From: Bacillus sp. AFS006103
Lineage (GTDB): Bacteria; Bacillota; Bacilli; Bacillales; Cytobacillaceae
DNA: 64,000 nucleotides
Reading direction: 5' to 3'
Assembly (NCBI GenBank): GCA_002559145.1
Contig: NTXX01000078.1
Span: forward strand, 24,886-88,885
Of this stretch, positions 1 to 8,904 are shown piece after piece. The notes below the pieces were generated by a model. It searched no databases. It was not told the origin of the DNA and worked only from the letters and a program-made list of their open reading frames with translations. The position numbers were made by a program, and so were the translations under genes. How positions within the stretch are numbered: position 1 is the stretch's first letter; every line of letters begins with the position of its first letter.

Positions 1-2
1 GA

Positions 3-68
3 GCGAAGGACACTAGCCGCAAGGGCGCTGGAGCTGGACAATTTTCAAAGTCGAAATTTAAACTCTAG
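3..68 (+). CDS. C-terminal end of an unidentified protein (partial)
   Basis: This reading frame is open from the left edge of the window to a TAG at 66-68. It encodes a short basic, glycine- and serine-rich tail of 21 residues. A second frame is also open here (from base 1 to a TAA at 73-75), so even the frame is uncertain. I do not recognise the product. It could equally be non-coding. Confidence 0.2.
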   Translation, partial: AKDTSRKGAGAGQFSKSKFKL

Positions 69-111
69 TTCTTAAAAAAAGCGCAAGCGACCTTCTGAAG
101 TTTTTTCCATT

Positions 112-177
112 CATGGTTAGCTTCCTAATTGTAAATGATAGTAAAGGGAGCAATCCAGCTCCTCTAAGTTAACCATG
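112..177. repeat. Inverted repeat with nested hairpin upstream of the YfhD-like gene
   Basis: The 8-base arms catggtta (112-119) and taaccatg (170-177) are complementary and enclose a second hairpin, ggagc/gctcc at 147-162. The block ends 16 bases before the YfhD-like start. It may terminate the upstream gene or fold in the leader, but there is no U-tract directly after it. Confidence 0.3.
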
Positions 178-193
178 GAAGGGGTTTTTAGAA

Positions 194-376
194 ATGGGAC
201 GTATGCATAATAGTGGAACTGGTAATAGTAACAAAAGTTCACTTCCACAAACACCTAAGAACCTAAAAACGGATGGAAAAGACGTAGAATACTCGGCAGA
301 ATTTGCGGATCATGCTGACTTAGAGGCACTTGCTCGTGCCAACGCTGCAAATCAACGTGTAAAAACAAGAAAATAA
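194..376 (+). CDS. yfhD: YfhD-like small protein
   Basis: This is a 60-residue hydrophilic protein that starts MGR, has an Asn/Ser-rich N-terminus, a central acidic stretch with EFADHADLEAL, and a basic C-terminus ending RKTRK-like. This pattern fits the YfhD family of small proteins in spore-forming Bacillaceae, whose role is not established. There is no signal peptide or membrane segment. The ATG is preceded by a ggaaggggttttt stretch that serves as the ribosome binding site. A strong terminator follows, so it is probably transcribed alone. Confidence 0.65.
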   Translation: MGRMHNSGTGNSNKSSLPQTPKNLKTDGKDVEYSAEFADHADLEALARANAANQRVKTRK

Positions 377-389
377 TTTAAGCAAAAAA

Positions 390-416
390 GAAGAAGCAGG
401 ATCTCCTGCTTCTTTT
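390..416 (+). terminator. Intrinsic terminator after the YfhD-like gene
   Basis: A near-perfect stem of agaagcagg and cctgcttct is followed by a T-run, 14 bases after the YfhD-like stop codon. Confidence 0.85.
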
Positions 417-446
417 AATATAATAAAGGGGGAAAACTAAAATTAG

Positions 447-482
447 CGAGTTCAAAGAGAGGTATTATAATTGTTGAACTCG
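447..482. repeat. Hairpin with 9-bp arms in the 417-788 intergenic region
   Basis: The arms cgagttcaa (447-455) and ttgaactcg (474-482) are perfect complements separated by 18 bases. No T-run follows on either strand, so it is not a clear terminator. The rest of 417-788 is AT-rich with no gene that I can support; it contains the two DnaA-box-like 9-mers listed separately. Confidence 0.4.
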
Positions 483-699
483 TTTAAAAACAAACCTGAT
501 AAGCGAAAATATGTGAATTGCTTCACTATATCTCTACTTTTTTAATATACTCTACTCATTATAAATTGCCAATGACTTTCACAGTTTTTTAACATATTAA
601 TGTTAGAAATTTGAAGAGAATGTGAACTAAACAAGTTGATCATATTAGTAACGCAAAAATCCTGTCAAGAACAAATTGTTGATAAAACATATGAGGTGT

Positions 700-759
700 T
701 GTGGATAATGTGCGTAAGTCTGTGGAAGGCTTATATTATAGGAATTTAGATGTGGATAA
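700..759. promoter_or_regulatory. Pair of DnaA-box-like sites
   Basis: The 9-mer tgtggataa occurs at 700-708 and at 751-759. It is the exact complement of the consensus Bacillus DnaA box TTATCCACA. The copies are direct repeats 51 bases apart. A partial match (tgtggaagg) lies between them at 721-729. The sites are in the gap between the YfhD-like gene and a convergent glycosyltransferase gene, so they may act as a DnaA-binding cluster, not as a promoter operator. Function is inferred only. Confidence 0.45.
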
Positions 760-788
760 AAGCGTGAATAACTAAGTGAACAGTACTT

Positions 789-1481
789 CTAATCATTTGA
801 GCTATTTTTTGAAACTAGAGGTTTGTAATCATCTGTATAGGTGATTGTTTCTCCCCATTCCATAAGCTCATTATCGGCAATCTTCCAGGTATGTTTTTCG
901 GCATCATTCCTAATAACCGCGAAATGATAGCGATCCGTTGAATAGACAGTAAACCCCTTCTCTTTACATTCTTCAATGAAAAAATAATCCTCTGCCCGAT
1001 TGACTTTTTCAAATTGAACCTGTTGAAATACCTCTTTTCTAAACATTAATGTTGCTCCAGCAACGGTGTCAGTGACTGCATTCTCAATACCTGATACATG
1101 GATCAAGGCCTTCTTATTTTTAAAATAAATATAAACTGAGCTTTTTCCGATAATAGAAATATCTTTATTATTAAAGGCATCCATCGAACTTTTAATGTAG
1201 TCAGGCCCGTAATAGTCGTCATCATCAAATTTTGCAATAATATCATAATTTGATTTCATTATCCCAAAATTTAAGCAGTCGCCTAAGGCTGCTCTTTCAT
1301 GTAGTTGATAAATCTGGACATTACGATATTTTTTTGCCTTTTTAATCCATCGATCAATATCCATGGAATCCTTATTTAGGATGATGATCAGTTCCTTATC
1401 CTTCCAGGATTGGCGTTTATAATTTTTGAAAACATTATTGATATTTTCCTCTCTTATGGTACAAGTAATAATGGAAACCAC
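789..1481 (-). CDS. Family 2 glycosyltransferase
   Basis: The 230-residue protein begins directly with the GT-A fold strand VSIITCTIR and carries a KFDDDDYYGPDY segment, the aspartate-rich metal and nucleotide-sugar binding motif of GT2 enzymes, around residues 87-98. A later acidic region with NRAEDYFFIEEC matches the catalytic-base region. There is no membrane helix, so it is probably cytosolic. The GTG start has GAAGGAGTG upstream at good spacing. It lies 36 bases downstream of another GT2 gene on the same strand and probably forms an operon with it. Donor and acceptor sugars cannot be read from the sequence. Confidence 0.8.
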   Translation of the reverse strand: MVSIITCTIREENINNVFKNYKRQSWKDKELIIILNKDSMDIDRWIKKAKKYRNVQIYQLHERAALGDCLNFGIMKSNYDIIAKFDDDDYYGPDYIKSSMDAFNNKDISIIGKSSVYIYFKNKKALIHVSGIENAVTDTVAGATLMFRKEVFQQVQFEKVNRAEDYFFIEECKEKGFTVYSTDRYHFAVIRNDAEKHTWKIADNELMEWGETITYTDDYKPLVSKNSSND

Positions 1482-1517
1482 ACGCTCACTCCTTCAACTA
1501 GCTAGGGGATTTTTTGA

Positions 1518-3365
1518 TTAAGAGTTCATGACCTTTTCCAAAAGGTAGGTTAAATTTGTAAAGTTTTTCAGTCCCTTGATAGAATTAATATCCACTTGAA
1601 GCTCCTTTCTATCGACTGAGCTAAAGCCAGCAGCCCCCAAGATATTTATGTGACGGATGTCGACTTGTAGTATAAGGACGATTGTCTCAAGAATATGAAT
1701 GAACTTTTCTTGGAATTTTTGAAACCGCTCAGGATCGGATTGAAGGAGCAGTTTATACTCCCCTAATACCTTATTCATCGTTAATAAATCTGCAAGTCCG
1801 CAAATTTCTAATCCAAGAATAAGAATATCGATCTCATAATGCTTTTTAATAAAAAGTCCTAAGTTGTTAATTGCCTCTTCCCATTTACTTTCACCTACAG
1901 GATGTTCTTGATGGTACGTTTTCAAATCTTCTCTAATAATAAAGTTAGCACCCATTTTATATAAACGATATCCTAATTCCCAATCTTCGTATCCGTACTG
2001 GACAAAATCTTCATCCAATAACCCTGCCTGAATAATCAGCTCTTTACGAATGGAAACATTCCCTGTAAGAAATGCCATCCAAGGAAATTCAAAACCTTCT
2101 AAGTCAGCAGCAAAGTTGCGTGTTATTGATTGGAACCAAGGGTAGGCTTTAACACCTAAATCCTTGAAAACCTGCTTTTCAATATCACTTTTTTTTAACA
2201 ACGGGTACGGCTCTTTACATGGATACTTTAAGTTTTTTAACCTTGAATAAATCTCTTTATTTCTTTTGGTTAATGACGTAATTTGGTTGATATTCTCTTT
2301 GGTGAATTCAGGAAAGATACTAGAGTAAATAACTTTTGAATGCATTGCTCCTGATAAAATTAGATTAGTTTTTGACTGGTGGAGCCTATAATGGTTTTCA
2401 ACAAACTCAGGTTCTGTTATCATTTCAGCATCAAGAAAGATCAAAAGGCTCCCTCTTGCTGAACGAATACCTAAATTTCGAACCTTCGCTCTTCCTAGAT
2501 TCTTTTTACTACGAATATACTTAAAATGGTATGGAGGAGTGTATCCACGTAGTTTTTCTTCCGTTTGGTCTGTTGAAGCATCATCAATAAAGATTACTTC
2601 CATTTTTGAAAGATTGAAGGTTTGCTGTTCTAGTGAAAAGAGAGTAAAAAGATTTAGTGGATATTTATTTAGTGAAGGAATAATAATACTGACTTCAATA
2701 CCGTGGTTATTCTTTACTTGGATGTTTTTATTTTGACTCTCCTTCGGGCTTGGGTCCGTTTTATTTTGGGAGTTTTTGTTTGGTGTATTTGTCCTTTGTG
2801 TATCAAGTTCATTAACAGGTGGGACCGGCCAAATACCATATAGTCCTGCTTCGCTTCCAGTAAGCTTTTTATTCAAATAGTCATTAAGATTATCTTCTGT
2901 TCTGCAATGATCCCAAAGTACAATCTCTTTGATATCTCCATTAAAGAATAGACCAGGCTGCCCACCTATCAGCCCAGCAGGGTAGACAAGAGTTTGAGGA
3001 CTTTGTTCACCTTTTTTAACAAACTTACCATTGACGTATAGCTGCGGCTCTCGATTATCATAGACCACAGCAATATGAACGAGGTCATTAATTCTTCCTT
3101 CATAAACTAACACTGCGTAGATATCTTCTGAAGTATGTTCATAGACCGTTATGCCATTTAGTCCAACAGAAACACTAATCCCCGCATCATTTTCAGATAA
3201 CCCTTGTCCTGGCCCAATGATATAGTTTTTACCATTTACCCCTGCTGGCTTCTCGCGTGTTTGCTTATCGATGCGATGAACACTCTCAGGTAATACCCAA
3301 AATTCATAGGTGAATGTGTTTTTTAGATTCGTTAATAAACGTCCATTTAAGCTATTCCCTAACAT
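1518..3365 (-). CDS. LamG-like domain fused to family 2 glycosyltransferase
   Basis: The 615-residue protein has two parts. Residues about 15-175 look like a concanavalin A/LamG-type beta-sandwich, with the phrases YEFWVLPES, VAVVYDNREPQLYVNGK and GDIKEIVLWDHCR typical of that fold. An Asn/Lys/Ser-rich linker follows (about 185-220), then a GT2 domain beginning VSIIIPSLN with a DDAS motif and a LDAEMITEPEF metal-binding motif. A region with GYEDWELGYRLYKMGANF matches the acceptor side of GT2 enzymes of the chondroitin-polymerase type. No signal peptide or helix is seen. The ATG at 3365 was chosen because AAGAGGTG precedes it; a TTG 15 bases earlier is also possible. The target glycan is unknown. 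Confidence 0.75.
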   Translation of the reverse strand: MLGNSLNGRLLTNLKNTFTYEFWVLPESVHRIDKQTREKPAGVNGKNYIIGPGQGLSENDAGISVSVGLNGITVYEHTSEDIYAVLVYEGRINDLVHIAVVYDNREPQLYVNGKFVKKGEQSPQTLVYPAGLIGGQPGLFFNGDIKEIVLWDHCRTEDNLNDYLNKKLTGSEAGLYGIWPVPPVNELDTQRTNTPNKNSQNKTDPSPKESQNKNIQVKNNHGIEVSIIIPSLNKYPLNLFTLFSLEQQTFNLSKMEVIFIDDASTDQTEEKLRGYTPPYHFKYIRSKKNLGRAKVRNLGIRSARGSLLIFLDAEMITEPEFVENHYRLHQSKTNLILSGAMHSKVIYSSIFPEFTKENINQITSLTKRNKEIYSRLKNLKYPCKEPYPLLKKSDIEKQVFKDLGVKAYPWFQSITRNFAADLEGFEFPWMAFLTGNVSIRKELIIQAGLLDEDFVQYGYEDWELGYRLYKMGANFIIREDLKTYHQEHPVGESKWEEAINNLGLFIKKHYEIDILILGLEICGLADLLTMNKVLGEYKLLLQSDPERFQKFQEKFIHILETIVLILQVDIRHINILGAAGFSSVDRKELQVDINSIKGLKNFTNLTYLLEKVMNS

Positions 3366-3511
3366 GACGCACCTCTTCAATTTACTTTTTATGAATAACT
3401 AGTCCATTTGGTCGAGCTTTTACACAATATGAATACCATTTGATTTTGACTAGACTTCTCCCCAGATTTAAACTGGTTTGTTCACTTTTTTTGAAGAAAT
3501 GACATGCACAC

Positions 3512-3539
3512 AAAAAAAAGAGCGCCTTCGGCTTCTCTT
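3512..3539 (-). terminator. Terminator after homoserine dehydrogenase
   Basis: On the minus strand an imperfect stem, AGAGAAGCC with GGCGCTCT, is followed by eight T residues, about 35 bases after the hom stop codon. It separates hom from the glycosyltransferase genes. Confidence 0.75.
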
Positions 3540-3574
3540 TTTCCAGGAATAACTGCTATTATGGTGATTTTAAA

Positions 3575-4813
3575 CTAGAGGGCTGCTAGTGTTATTTCTT
3601 CATATTTCCTTTCTATTTTATAGCCATCTATTATTTGAAAGTAGTACGCTTCCTTCTGCTGATTCATTACCTTTTCAACTTCTTCCCTAGCTGCCTGAAT
3701 AATCGCGATCTCATCGGTAGCTTGAGCCACCCATGTGATTAAAGGGTTTTTATTATTCTTAGGTAGACCTTTAATTAACCATAATTCTTTTACCTGTCCT
3801 ATTTCCTCTCCATGATTTCCTGCTCTTGTTTTTGTAAAATTCTTATTTGACGGTTGATGTTGACAGACATAGACTAAATCCTCGATAACTGCACTTGCCG
3901 TTGGAAACATTCCCGCTCCAGGTCCTTGTAACGTAATGCTGCCTACAATATCGGATTGAACATTCACAGCATTTTCTACCCCTTCAATATGATAAAAAGG
4001 ATGTGTTTTCCCAACTAGGACTGGTTTAACCGTTGCACGTATTTGATTACCTGCTTTAGTAATACTCGCGACATGTTTAAACCTTAAACCAAATTTTTCA
4101 GCGGCATCGATTAAATTACTTGTAATCGTTGTAATCCCTTCACGTTCAACATCCTGCCAATTTGGCTCTTCTCCAAAAGCGATTCTGCTGAGAATCATTG
4201 TTTTAAAAAAGGCATCAAAGCCCTCCACATCATTGGTTGGGTCTGCTTCAGCATACCCTTTCTTTTGCGCTAAACTTAGGGCATCAGCAAATGACTGCTT
4301 TCTCTCGCGCATTTCTGTTAGGATAAAATTCGATGTCCCATTTAGTATTCCTTGTATGAGAGAAACGCGGTTAACATTTAATAACTGCCTTAAGGTTTGA
4401 ATAACAGGGATTCCACCCGCAACAGTCGCTTCATAACCTACTGAAACCTTATGACTGTCTGCTAACTCAAGTAGCTCTTTACCATGGTGAGCAAACATCT
4501 CTTTATTTGCTGTGATAATGTGGCAGCCTCTTTGAATCGCTTGTTTTAAAAATGTATAGGGTGGTTCCTTGTCGACGATTGCCTCGATCACAACATCCAA
4601 CTGGGGGAGGTGTAAAATTTCATTGAAATCTGAAGTAATTAGAACCTCTTCATCAATATTTCTCTTTTTCTGCTTATTTCTAATTAGAACAGCAGCAACT
4701 TCAACCTTACTCCCTAACACTCTCTCGAGCTCTTCCCCATGTGATTGAATCGTTTGATAAACCCCTTCCCCGACTGTTCCAAAACCTAGAATTGCCACTT
4801 TAATTACAGACAT
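3575..4813 (-). CDS. hom: Homoserine dehydrogenase
   Basis: This enzyme reduces aspartate semialdehyde to homoserine, the branch point to methionine and threonine. The N-terminal Rossmann motif GFGTVGEGV, the TANKEMFAHHG segment, the catalytic region GGIPVIQTLRQLL with GILNGTSNFILTEM, and KGYAEADPTNDVEGFDA are all typical. The protein is 412 residues from the ATG that follows AAGGGTGG. The last 80 residues do not look like the regulatory ACT domain that ends many Bacillus Hom proteins. It is monocistronic, flanked by a SAM riboswitch upstream and a terminator downstream, with no thrB or thrC beside it. Regulation by SAM suggests a role in methionine supply. Confidence 0.92.
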   Translation of the reverse strand: MSVIKVAILGFGTVGEGVYQTIQSHGEELERVLGSKVEVAAVLIRNKQKKRNIDEEVLITSDFNEILHLPQLDVVIEAIVDKEPPYTFLKQAIQRGCHIITANKEMFAHHGKELLELADSHKVSVGYEATVAGGIPVIQTLRQLLNVNRVSLIQGILNGTSNFILTEMRERKQSFADALSLAQKKGYAEADPTNDVEGFDAFFKTMILSRIAFGEEPNWQDVEREGITTITSNLIDAAEKFGLRFKHVASITKAGNQIRATVKPVLVGKTHPFYHIEGVENAVNVQSDIVGSITLQGPGAGMFPTASAVIEDLVYVCQHQPSNKNFTKTRAGNHGEEIGQVKELWLIKGLPKNNKNPLITWVAQATDEIAIIQAAREEVEKVMNQQKEAYYFQIIDGYKIERKYEEITLAAL

Positions 4814-4882
4814 GTTGATATCCACCCTTCAATTAAATTAGACACGACCAATAGTTATTTATTTTAATATCATATAAATAGG

Positions 4883-4907
4883 AAAAACCCTCTTCATAAG
4901 AAGAGGG
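4883..4907 (-). terminator. hom: Riboswitch-controlled terminator before hom
   Basis: On the minus strand the 8-bp stem CCCTCTTC/GAAGAGGG is followed by five T residues. Its 5' side is complementary to the 3' side of the riboswitch P1 helix (AAGAGG), so ligand-free RNA could form an antiterminator instead. Confidence 0.8.
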
Positions 4908-4918
4908 TAGATTTCCTC

Positions 4919-5030
4919 CTCTTATCTATCAGGTTAAAAATAACCTGCAGGAATTAGCACCTTTTCAAGAAATATCTTGATGGTTGCCGGGCTTCATAGG
5001 GCCTAGTCCCTCCGCCGCTCTGGATAAGAG
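4919..5030 (-). promoter_or_regulatory. SAM-I (S-box) riboswitch upstream of hom
   Basis: Read on the minus strand, the segment has the S-box core: GAGCGGCGGAGGGACUAGGC followed by CCUAUGAAGCCCGGCAACC, then a P3/P4 region with GGUGCUAAUUCC. A perfect 8-bp P1 closes it (gataagag 5023-5030 with ctcttatc 4919-4926). A terminator follows and then hom, so SAM binding should stop transcription of hom. Confidence 0.95.
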
Positions 5031-5071
5031 TTTTATTTAATTTTTCATTAAATTTCCAAGTTATAAAGAGT

Positions 5072-5100
5072 ATTTTAGTTGAAACTAAAGTCATTGTCAA
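5072..5100 (-). promoter_or_regulatory. Sigma-A promoter of the S-box-hom unit
   Basis: On the minus strand TTGACA (5095-5100) and TAAAAT (5072-5077) are separated by 17 bases, about 40 bases before the riboswitch. Confidence 0.8.
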
Positions 5101-5187
5101 TATTATTTGAAATTTCTTTTTATTATTACGGATTTATCAAACTCAAAAAATAAACCCACCAAATGGCGGGCTTGGTAAAATTCATAA

Positions 5188-6564
5188 TTATCGCTGTAGT
5201 TTTCCCTCAGCTAGCTTGATTTGCTTTTCGACTTGCGCTGGCGCTGTTCCCCCAAAGCTATTTCGAACACCCACAACATGTTCTGGAGCCAATACTACAT
5301 ATATATCTTCCTCAAACAGTGGACTAAAGCCTTGATATTCTTCAAAACTTAAATCTAGTAAAAATTTATTCGACTGGATCGCATATAAAACTATTTTCCC
5401 AATAACTTCATGAGCATCACGGAATGGCAGACCTTTTCTCACCAAGTAATCAGCAATATCTGTGGCATTAGAAAAGTCATTATTAATCGCCTTACGCATT
5501 ACGTCTTTATTCACTGTCATTGTCTCAATCATTGGAGCTAGTAGCATTAATGATCCTTCAAGTGTTTCAACCGTATCAAACATGCCTTCCTTGTCCTCTT
5601 GTAGATCCTTGTTATAAGCGAGCGGCAATCCCTTCATGACTGTTAGCAAACCAATTAAATTACCATAGGTCCGGCCTGTTTTTCCACGCAGCAACTCTGG
5701 TACATCGGGATTTTTCTTTTGCGGCATTATACTTGAACCCGTACAAAACGAATCGTCCAACTCTATGAACTGAAACTCCTGGCTAGACCAAATGACCAGC
5801 TCTTCAGATAATCTGGAAATATGGGTCATGATAATTGAACCGATTGATAAAAATTCAAGAATAAAGTCACGATCACTAACTGCATCCATACTATTAGGAT
5901 AAACCGTTTCAAAGCCCAAAAGTTCAGCGACACGTTCACGATTGATTGGAAAAGTAGTTCCTGCCAATGCACCAGAACCAAGCGGAAGCCAATTGATACG
6001 CTTCAAACTATCCATCAATCTTTCCTTATCACGCTCAAACATCCAAAAGTAAGCCATTAAATGATGAGCAAAGGATACAGGCTGAGCGCGCTGCAAATGC
6101 GTATACCCTGGAATTAACGTTTGGATATTCTCCTTCGCTTGCTCTACTAATGCCTGCTGGACATCTTCTACTAATTTAATAAGCTCTGTCGTTTTTGTTC
6201 TTAAATACAGATGCATATCGGTGGCTACCTGATCATTACGGCTTCGCCCGGTATGGAGCTTACCACCCACGGGACCAATCTTTTCAATTAATAACTTTTC
6301 AATATTCATATGAATATCTTCATCTTCAACTAGGAACTCAGCCGTGTGGTCGTCAACCATTATCTTGATAGAAAGTAGTCCGTCCTTAATTTTATTAGCA
6401 TCCTCCATTGGAATAATACCGCACTCACCAAGCATTTGCACATGGGCAAGACTTCCGGCGATGTCTTCCTTAGCCAATTTTTGGTCAAAAGAAATTGATG
6501 CTGTAAATTTCTCAACTAGTTTATTGGTTTCTTTTGTAAAACGGCCGCCCCATAACTTCGACAT
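5188..6564 (-). CDS. argH: Argininosuccinate lyase
   Basis: This is the last enzyme of arginine synthesis; it splits argininosuccinate into arginine and fumarate. The 458-residue length is normal. It starts [10 protein letters not shown], has the [13 protein letters not shown] substrate motif near residue 105-117, and the fumarase/aspartase superfamily signature [12 protein letters not shown] near residue 280, including the mobile catalytic Ser loop. It follows argG by 65 bases, a gap that contains a hairpin, and is probably cotranscribed with it. No riboswitch or promoter is seen directly upstream. Confidence 0.97.
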   Translation of the reverse strand: MSKLWGGRFTKETNKLVEKFTASISFDQKLAKEDIAGSLAHVQMLGECGIIPMEDANKIKDGLLSIKIMVDDHTAEFLVEDEDIHMNIEKLLIEKIGPVGGKLHTGRSRNDQVATDMHLYLRTKTTELIKLVEDVQQALVEQAKENIQTLIPGYTHLQRAQPVSFAHHLMAYFWMFERDKERLMDSLKRINWLPLGSGALAGTTFPINRERVAELLGFETVYPNSMDAVSDRDFILEFLSIGSIIMTHISRLSEELVIWSSQEFQFIELDDSFCTGSSIMPQKKNPDVPELLRGKTGRTYGNLIGLLTVMKGLPLAYNKDLQEDKEGMFDTVETLEGSLMLLAPMIETMTVNKDVMRKAINNDFSNATDIADYLVRKGLPFRDAHEVIGKIVLYAIQSNKFLLDLSFEEYQGFSPLFEEDIYVVLAPEHVVGVRNSFGGTAPAQVEKQIKLAEGKLQR

Positions 6565-6598
6565 GTAATTTCCTCCTTAGCCTTAGCCTAACAAGACA

Positions 6599-6621
6599 GC
6601 CCTCGAAAAGGATTCGAGGGC
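6599..6621 (-). repeat. Hairpin between argG and argH
   Basis: Perfect 9-bp arms gccctcgaa (6599-6607) and ttcgagggc (6613-6621) with a 5-base loop. No T-run follows on the minus strand, so it is more likely an mRNA-stabilising or partial attenuating hairpin than a full terminator. Confidence 0.55.
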
Positions 6622-6629
6622 AATCCGAC

Positions 6630-7841
6630 TTATTTTAAAATGGATTCCTTTTTATTCACTTCTGCATTGACCTTTGTTGGCAGACCCCAAATCTTGATAA
6701 ATCCAACCGCTGCATTATGATCAAACGCATCGCCTTTAGAATAGGTTGCAAGTTCCTCATTATATAGGCTATATGGCGACTTTCTTCCAACAACCGTATG
6801 ATTACCTTTATGAAGCTTGACACGAATCGTTCCGGTCACTGTCTTTTGCGTTTCATTAATAAATGCATCCAGTGCCGGTTTAATTGGGGAATACCAAAGA
6901 CCCTCGTAAATGATCTTAGACATCTGCTGTTCAACCTGTGTCTTAAATTGGCTGACTTCACGAGTTAATGTTAAAAATTCTAGTTCTTTATGGGCATTGA
7001 TTAAAATGAGTGCAGCAGGATTTTCGTACACTTCACGAGATTTAATTCCTACTAATCTATTTTCAATATGATCGATACGGCCAACACCGTGCTTGCCGCC
7101 AAGTGCATTTAGAGTTTCAATTAATTGGACAAGTGGAAGTCTTTCGCCGTTAAGGGCAACTGGTACACCCTGTTCAAATTCGATTTCCACATATTCAGCG
7201 GAATCAGGAGTTAGCTCAATCGGATTTGTCCAATCGAAGGCAGCTTCAGGTGCTTCAGCCCATGGATCTTCCAGAACTCCTGCCTCGCAAGCACGACCCC
7301 ATATATTTGCATCAATGGAAAATGGATTATCTAAATCGACTGGAATTGGAATTCCGTTCTCTTCGGCATATTTGATTTCTTCGTCACGAGTCATTCCCCA
7401 TTCACGAACAGGAGCAACCACTTTTAAACTTGGGTTCAAGGCTTGGATGGAAACTTCAAAACGGACCTGATCGTTTCCTTTTCCTGTACAGCCATGAGCA
7501 ACAGCAGTGGCACCTTCTTTTTCAGCTACTTCTACCAATAATTTTGAAATAAGCGGTCTTGATAATGCTGAGGATAATGGATATTTCCCTTCATACAAGC
7601 AATTCGCTTTTAACGCTGGTAAAATATATTCTTTTGCTAGTAATTCTTTTGCATCGATCATATAGGCTTTAATAGCTCCGACATTCAAAGCTTTATTTTT
7701 GATTGCTTCTAAGTCTTTTCCTTCGCCGACGTCAAGACCTAAGGCAATCACATCGTAGCCATATTTTTCTTGAATCCACTTTACTGATACTGATGTATCT
7801 AAACCGCCTGAGTAGGCTAGAATAATTTTTTCTTTTGTCAT
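6630..7841 (-). CDS. argG: Argininosuccinate synthase
   Basis: The enzyme joins citrulline and aspartate with ATP to give argininosuccinate. It is 403 residues, as usual. The N-terminal [14 protein letters not shown] is the PP-loop ATP-binding motif, and [14 protein letters not shown] is the second family signature near residue 115-128. The ATG has AAGAGGAG upstream. It lies 82 bases after argF; that gap has its own TATAAT element and an ARG-box-like site, so argGH can be transcribed separately from the argC-F operon. Confidence 0.97.
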   Translation of the reverse strand: MTKEKIILAYSGGLDTSVSVKWIQEKYGYDVIALGLDVGEGKDLEAIKNKALNVGAIKAYMIDAKELLAKEYILPALKANCLYEGKYPLSSALSRPLISKLLVEVAEKEGATAVAHGCTGKGNDQVRFEVSIQALNPSLKVVAPVREWGMTRDEEIKYAEENGIPIPVDLDNPFSIDANIWGRACEAGVLEDPWAEAPEAAFDWTNPIELTPDSAEYVEIEFEQGVPVALNGERLPLVQLIETLNALGGKHGVGRIDHIENRLVGIKSREVYENPAALILINAHKELEFLTLTREVSQFKTQVEQQMSKIIYEGLWYSPIKPALDAFINETQKTVTGTIRVKLHKGNHTVVGRKSPYSLYNEELATYSKGDAFDHNAAVGFIKIWGLPTKVNAEVNKKESILK

Positions 7842-7865
7842 GATTATGATTCTCCTCTTACCGTT

Positions 7866-7883
7866 TGTGTATTTTTATTCAAC
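7866..7883 (-). promoter_or_regulatory. ARG-box-like operator upstream of argG
   Basis: On the minus strand the site reads GTTGAATAAAAATACACA, close to the AhrC/ArgR ARG box consensus CATGAATAAAAATKCAAK. It is just downstream of a TATAAT element at 7894-7899, a position suited to repression by arginine-bound AhrC. No strong -35 is seen. Confidence 0.6.
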
Positions 7884-7923
7884 TGATAGAATTATTATAC
7901 AACAAGTCTCATAGAAAAGGAAA

Positions 7924-8904
7924 CTATTTTGCTAGTAAAAGTTTTAAAATTGCTTTCTGGGCATGAAGGCGATTCTCGGCTTCATCAAAAACGACTGAAT
8001 GAGATCCATCGATGACCTCTGCTGTTACTTCTTCGCCACGATGGGCTGGCAAACAATGCAAAAAGATAAAATCCTCCTTCGCCAATTTGCACAGTTCATC
8101 ATTTACTTGGAATCCTTGGAATGCCTTCAATCTTTTTTCCGTTTCTTCTTCCTGTCCCATACTGGTCCAAACATCTGTCACGATGACATCTGCGCCTTTA
8201 ACAGCTTCTAGCGGATCATTTGTAATCAGGAGTGAACATCCCGTTTGTTTTCCAACTTTAATAGCCTTTTCAGTAATATTACCATTTGGCAAATATCCCT
8301 GTGGACTCGCAATGCTAATATCCATTCCCACTTTCATTGCGCCCTCCATTAATGAATGGGTCATATTGTTATTGCCATCGCCAATATAACACATCTTTAA
8401 GCCAGACAGTTTTCCTTTATGCTCGAGTATCGTTAAAAGGTCTGCTAATACTTGGGTTGGATGCTGCAGATCTGTTAAACCGTTAATGACTGGTACTGTT
8501 GCATGTTCAGCTAATTCTTCCACTGAATCATGCGAAAAAGTTCTAATCATCAAACCATCCACATAACGGGACAGCACTTTTGCGGTATCGGAAATACTTT
8601 CTCCTCTTCCAAGCTGAATATCCTTTGAACTTAAGAAGATTGCGTGTCCTCCAAGCTGGAGCATCCCTACCTCAAAGGATACTCTTGTACGGGTGGAGGA
8701 TTTTTCAAAAATCATCCCTAAAACTTTTCCGCTTAAATACGGATGCGGTTTGCCTTGTTTTTGGAGTTTCTTCATCTCTATCGCTTCGTTTAGAAGATAG
8801 AGAATTTCATCTGCACTGAAATCAGACAGCTGTATAAAATCTTTTCCTTTAAACTTCGGCTTGTGAATATTACTTATCTCATTTATTTTAATCGCCTCAC
8901 CCAT
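7924..8904 (-). CDS. argF: Ornithine carbamoyltransferase, anabolic
   Basis: The enzyme makes citrulline from ornithine and carbamoyl phosphate. The carbamoyl-phosphate motif SSTRTRVSFE, the HPTQVLADLLT motif, the ornithine motif of the form DVWTSMGQE, and the HCLPAHRGEEV loop are all present. The protein is 326 residues from the ATG at 8904, which has GAAAGAGGTG upstream. Its first codons overlap the end of carB by 8 bases, so translation is probably coupled. Context in the arginine operon argues for the anabolic role. Confidence 0.96.
   Translation of the reverse strand: MGEAIKINEISNIHKPKFKGKDFIQLSDFSADEILYLLNEAIEMKKLQKQGKPHPYLSGKVLGMIFEKSSTRTRVSFEVGMLQLGGHAIFLSSKDIQLGRGESISDTAKVLSRYVDGLMIRTFSHDSVEELAEHATVPVINGLTDLQHPTQVLADLLTILEHKGKLSGLKMCYIGDGNNNMTHSLMEGAMKVGMDISIASPQGYLPNGNITEKAIKVGKQTGCSLLITNDPLEAVKGADVIVTDVWTSMGQEEETEKRLKAFQGFQVNDELCKLAKEDFIFLHCLPAHRGEEVTAEVIDGSHSVVFDEAENRLHAQKAILKLLLAK

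Noticed and set aside
6599-6621. Full terminator between argG and argH
   Set aside because: The stem is perfect but no T-run follows on the minus strand, and argH has no evident promoter of its own.
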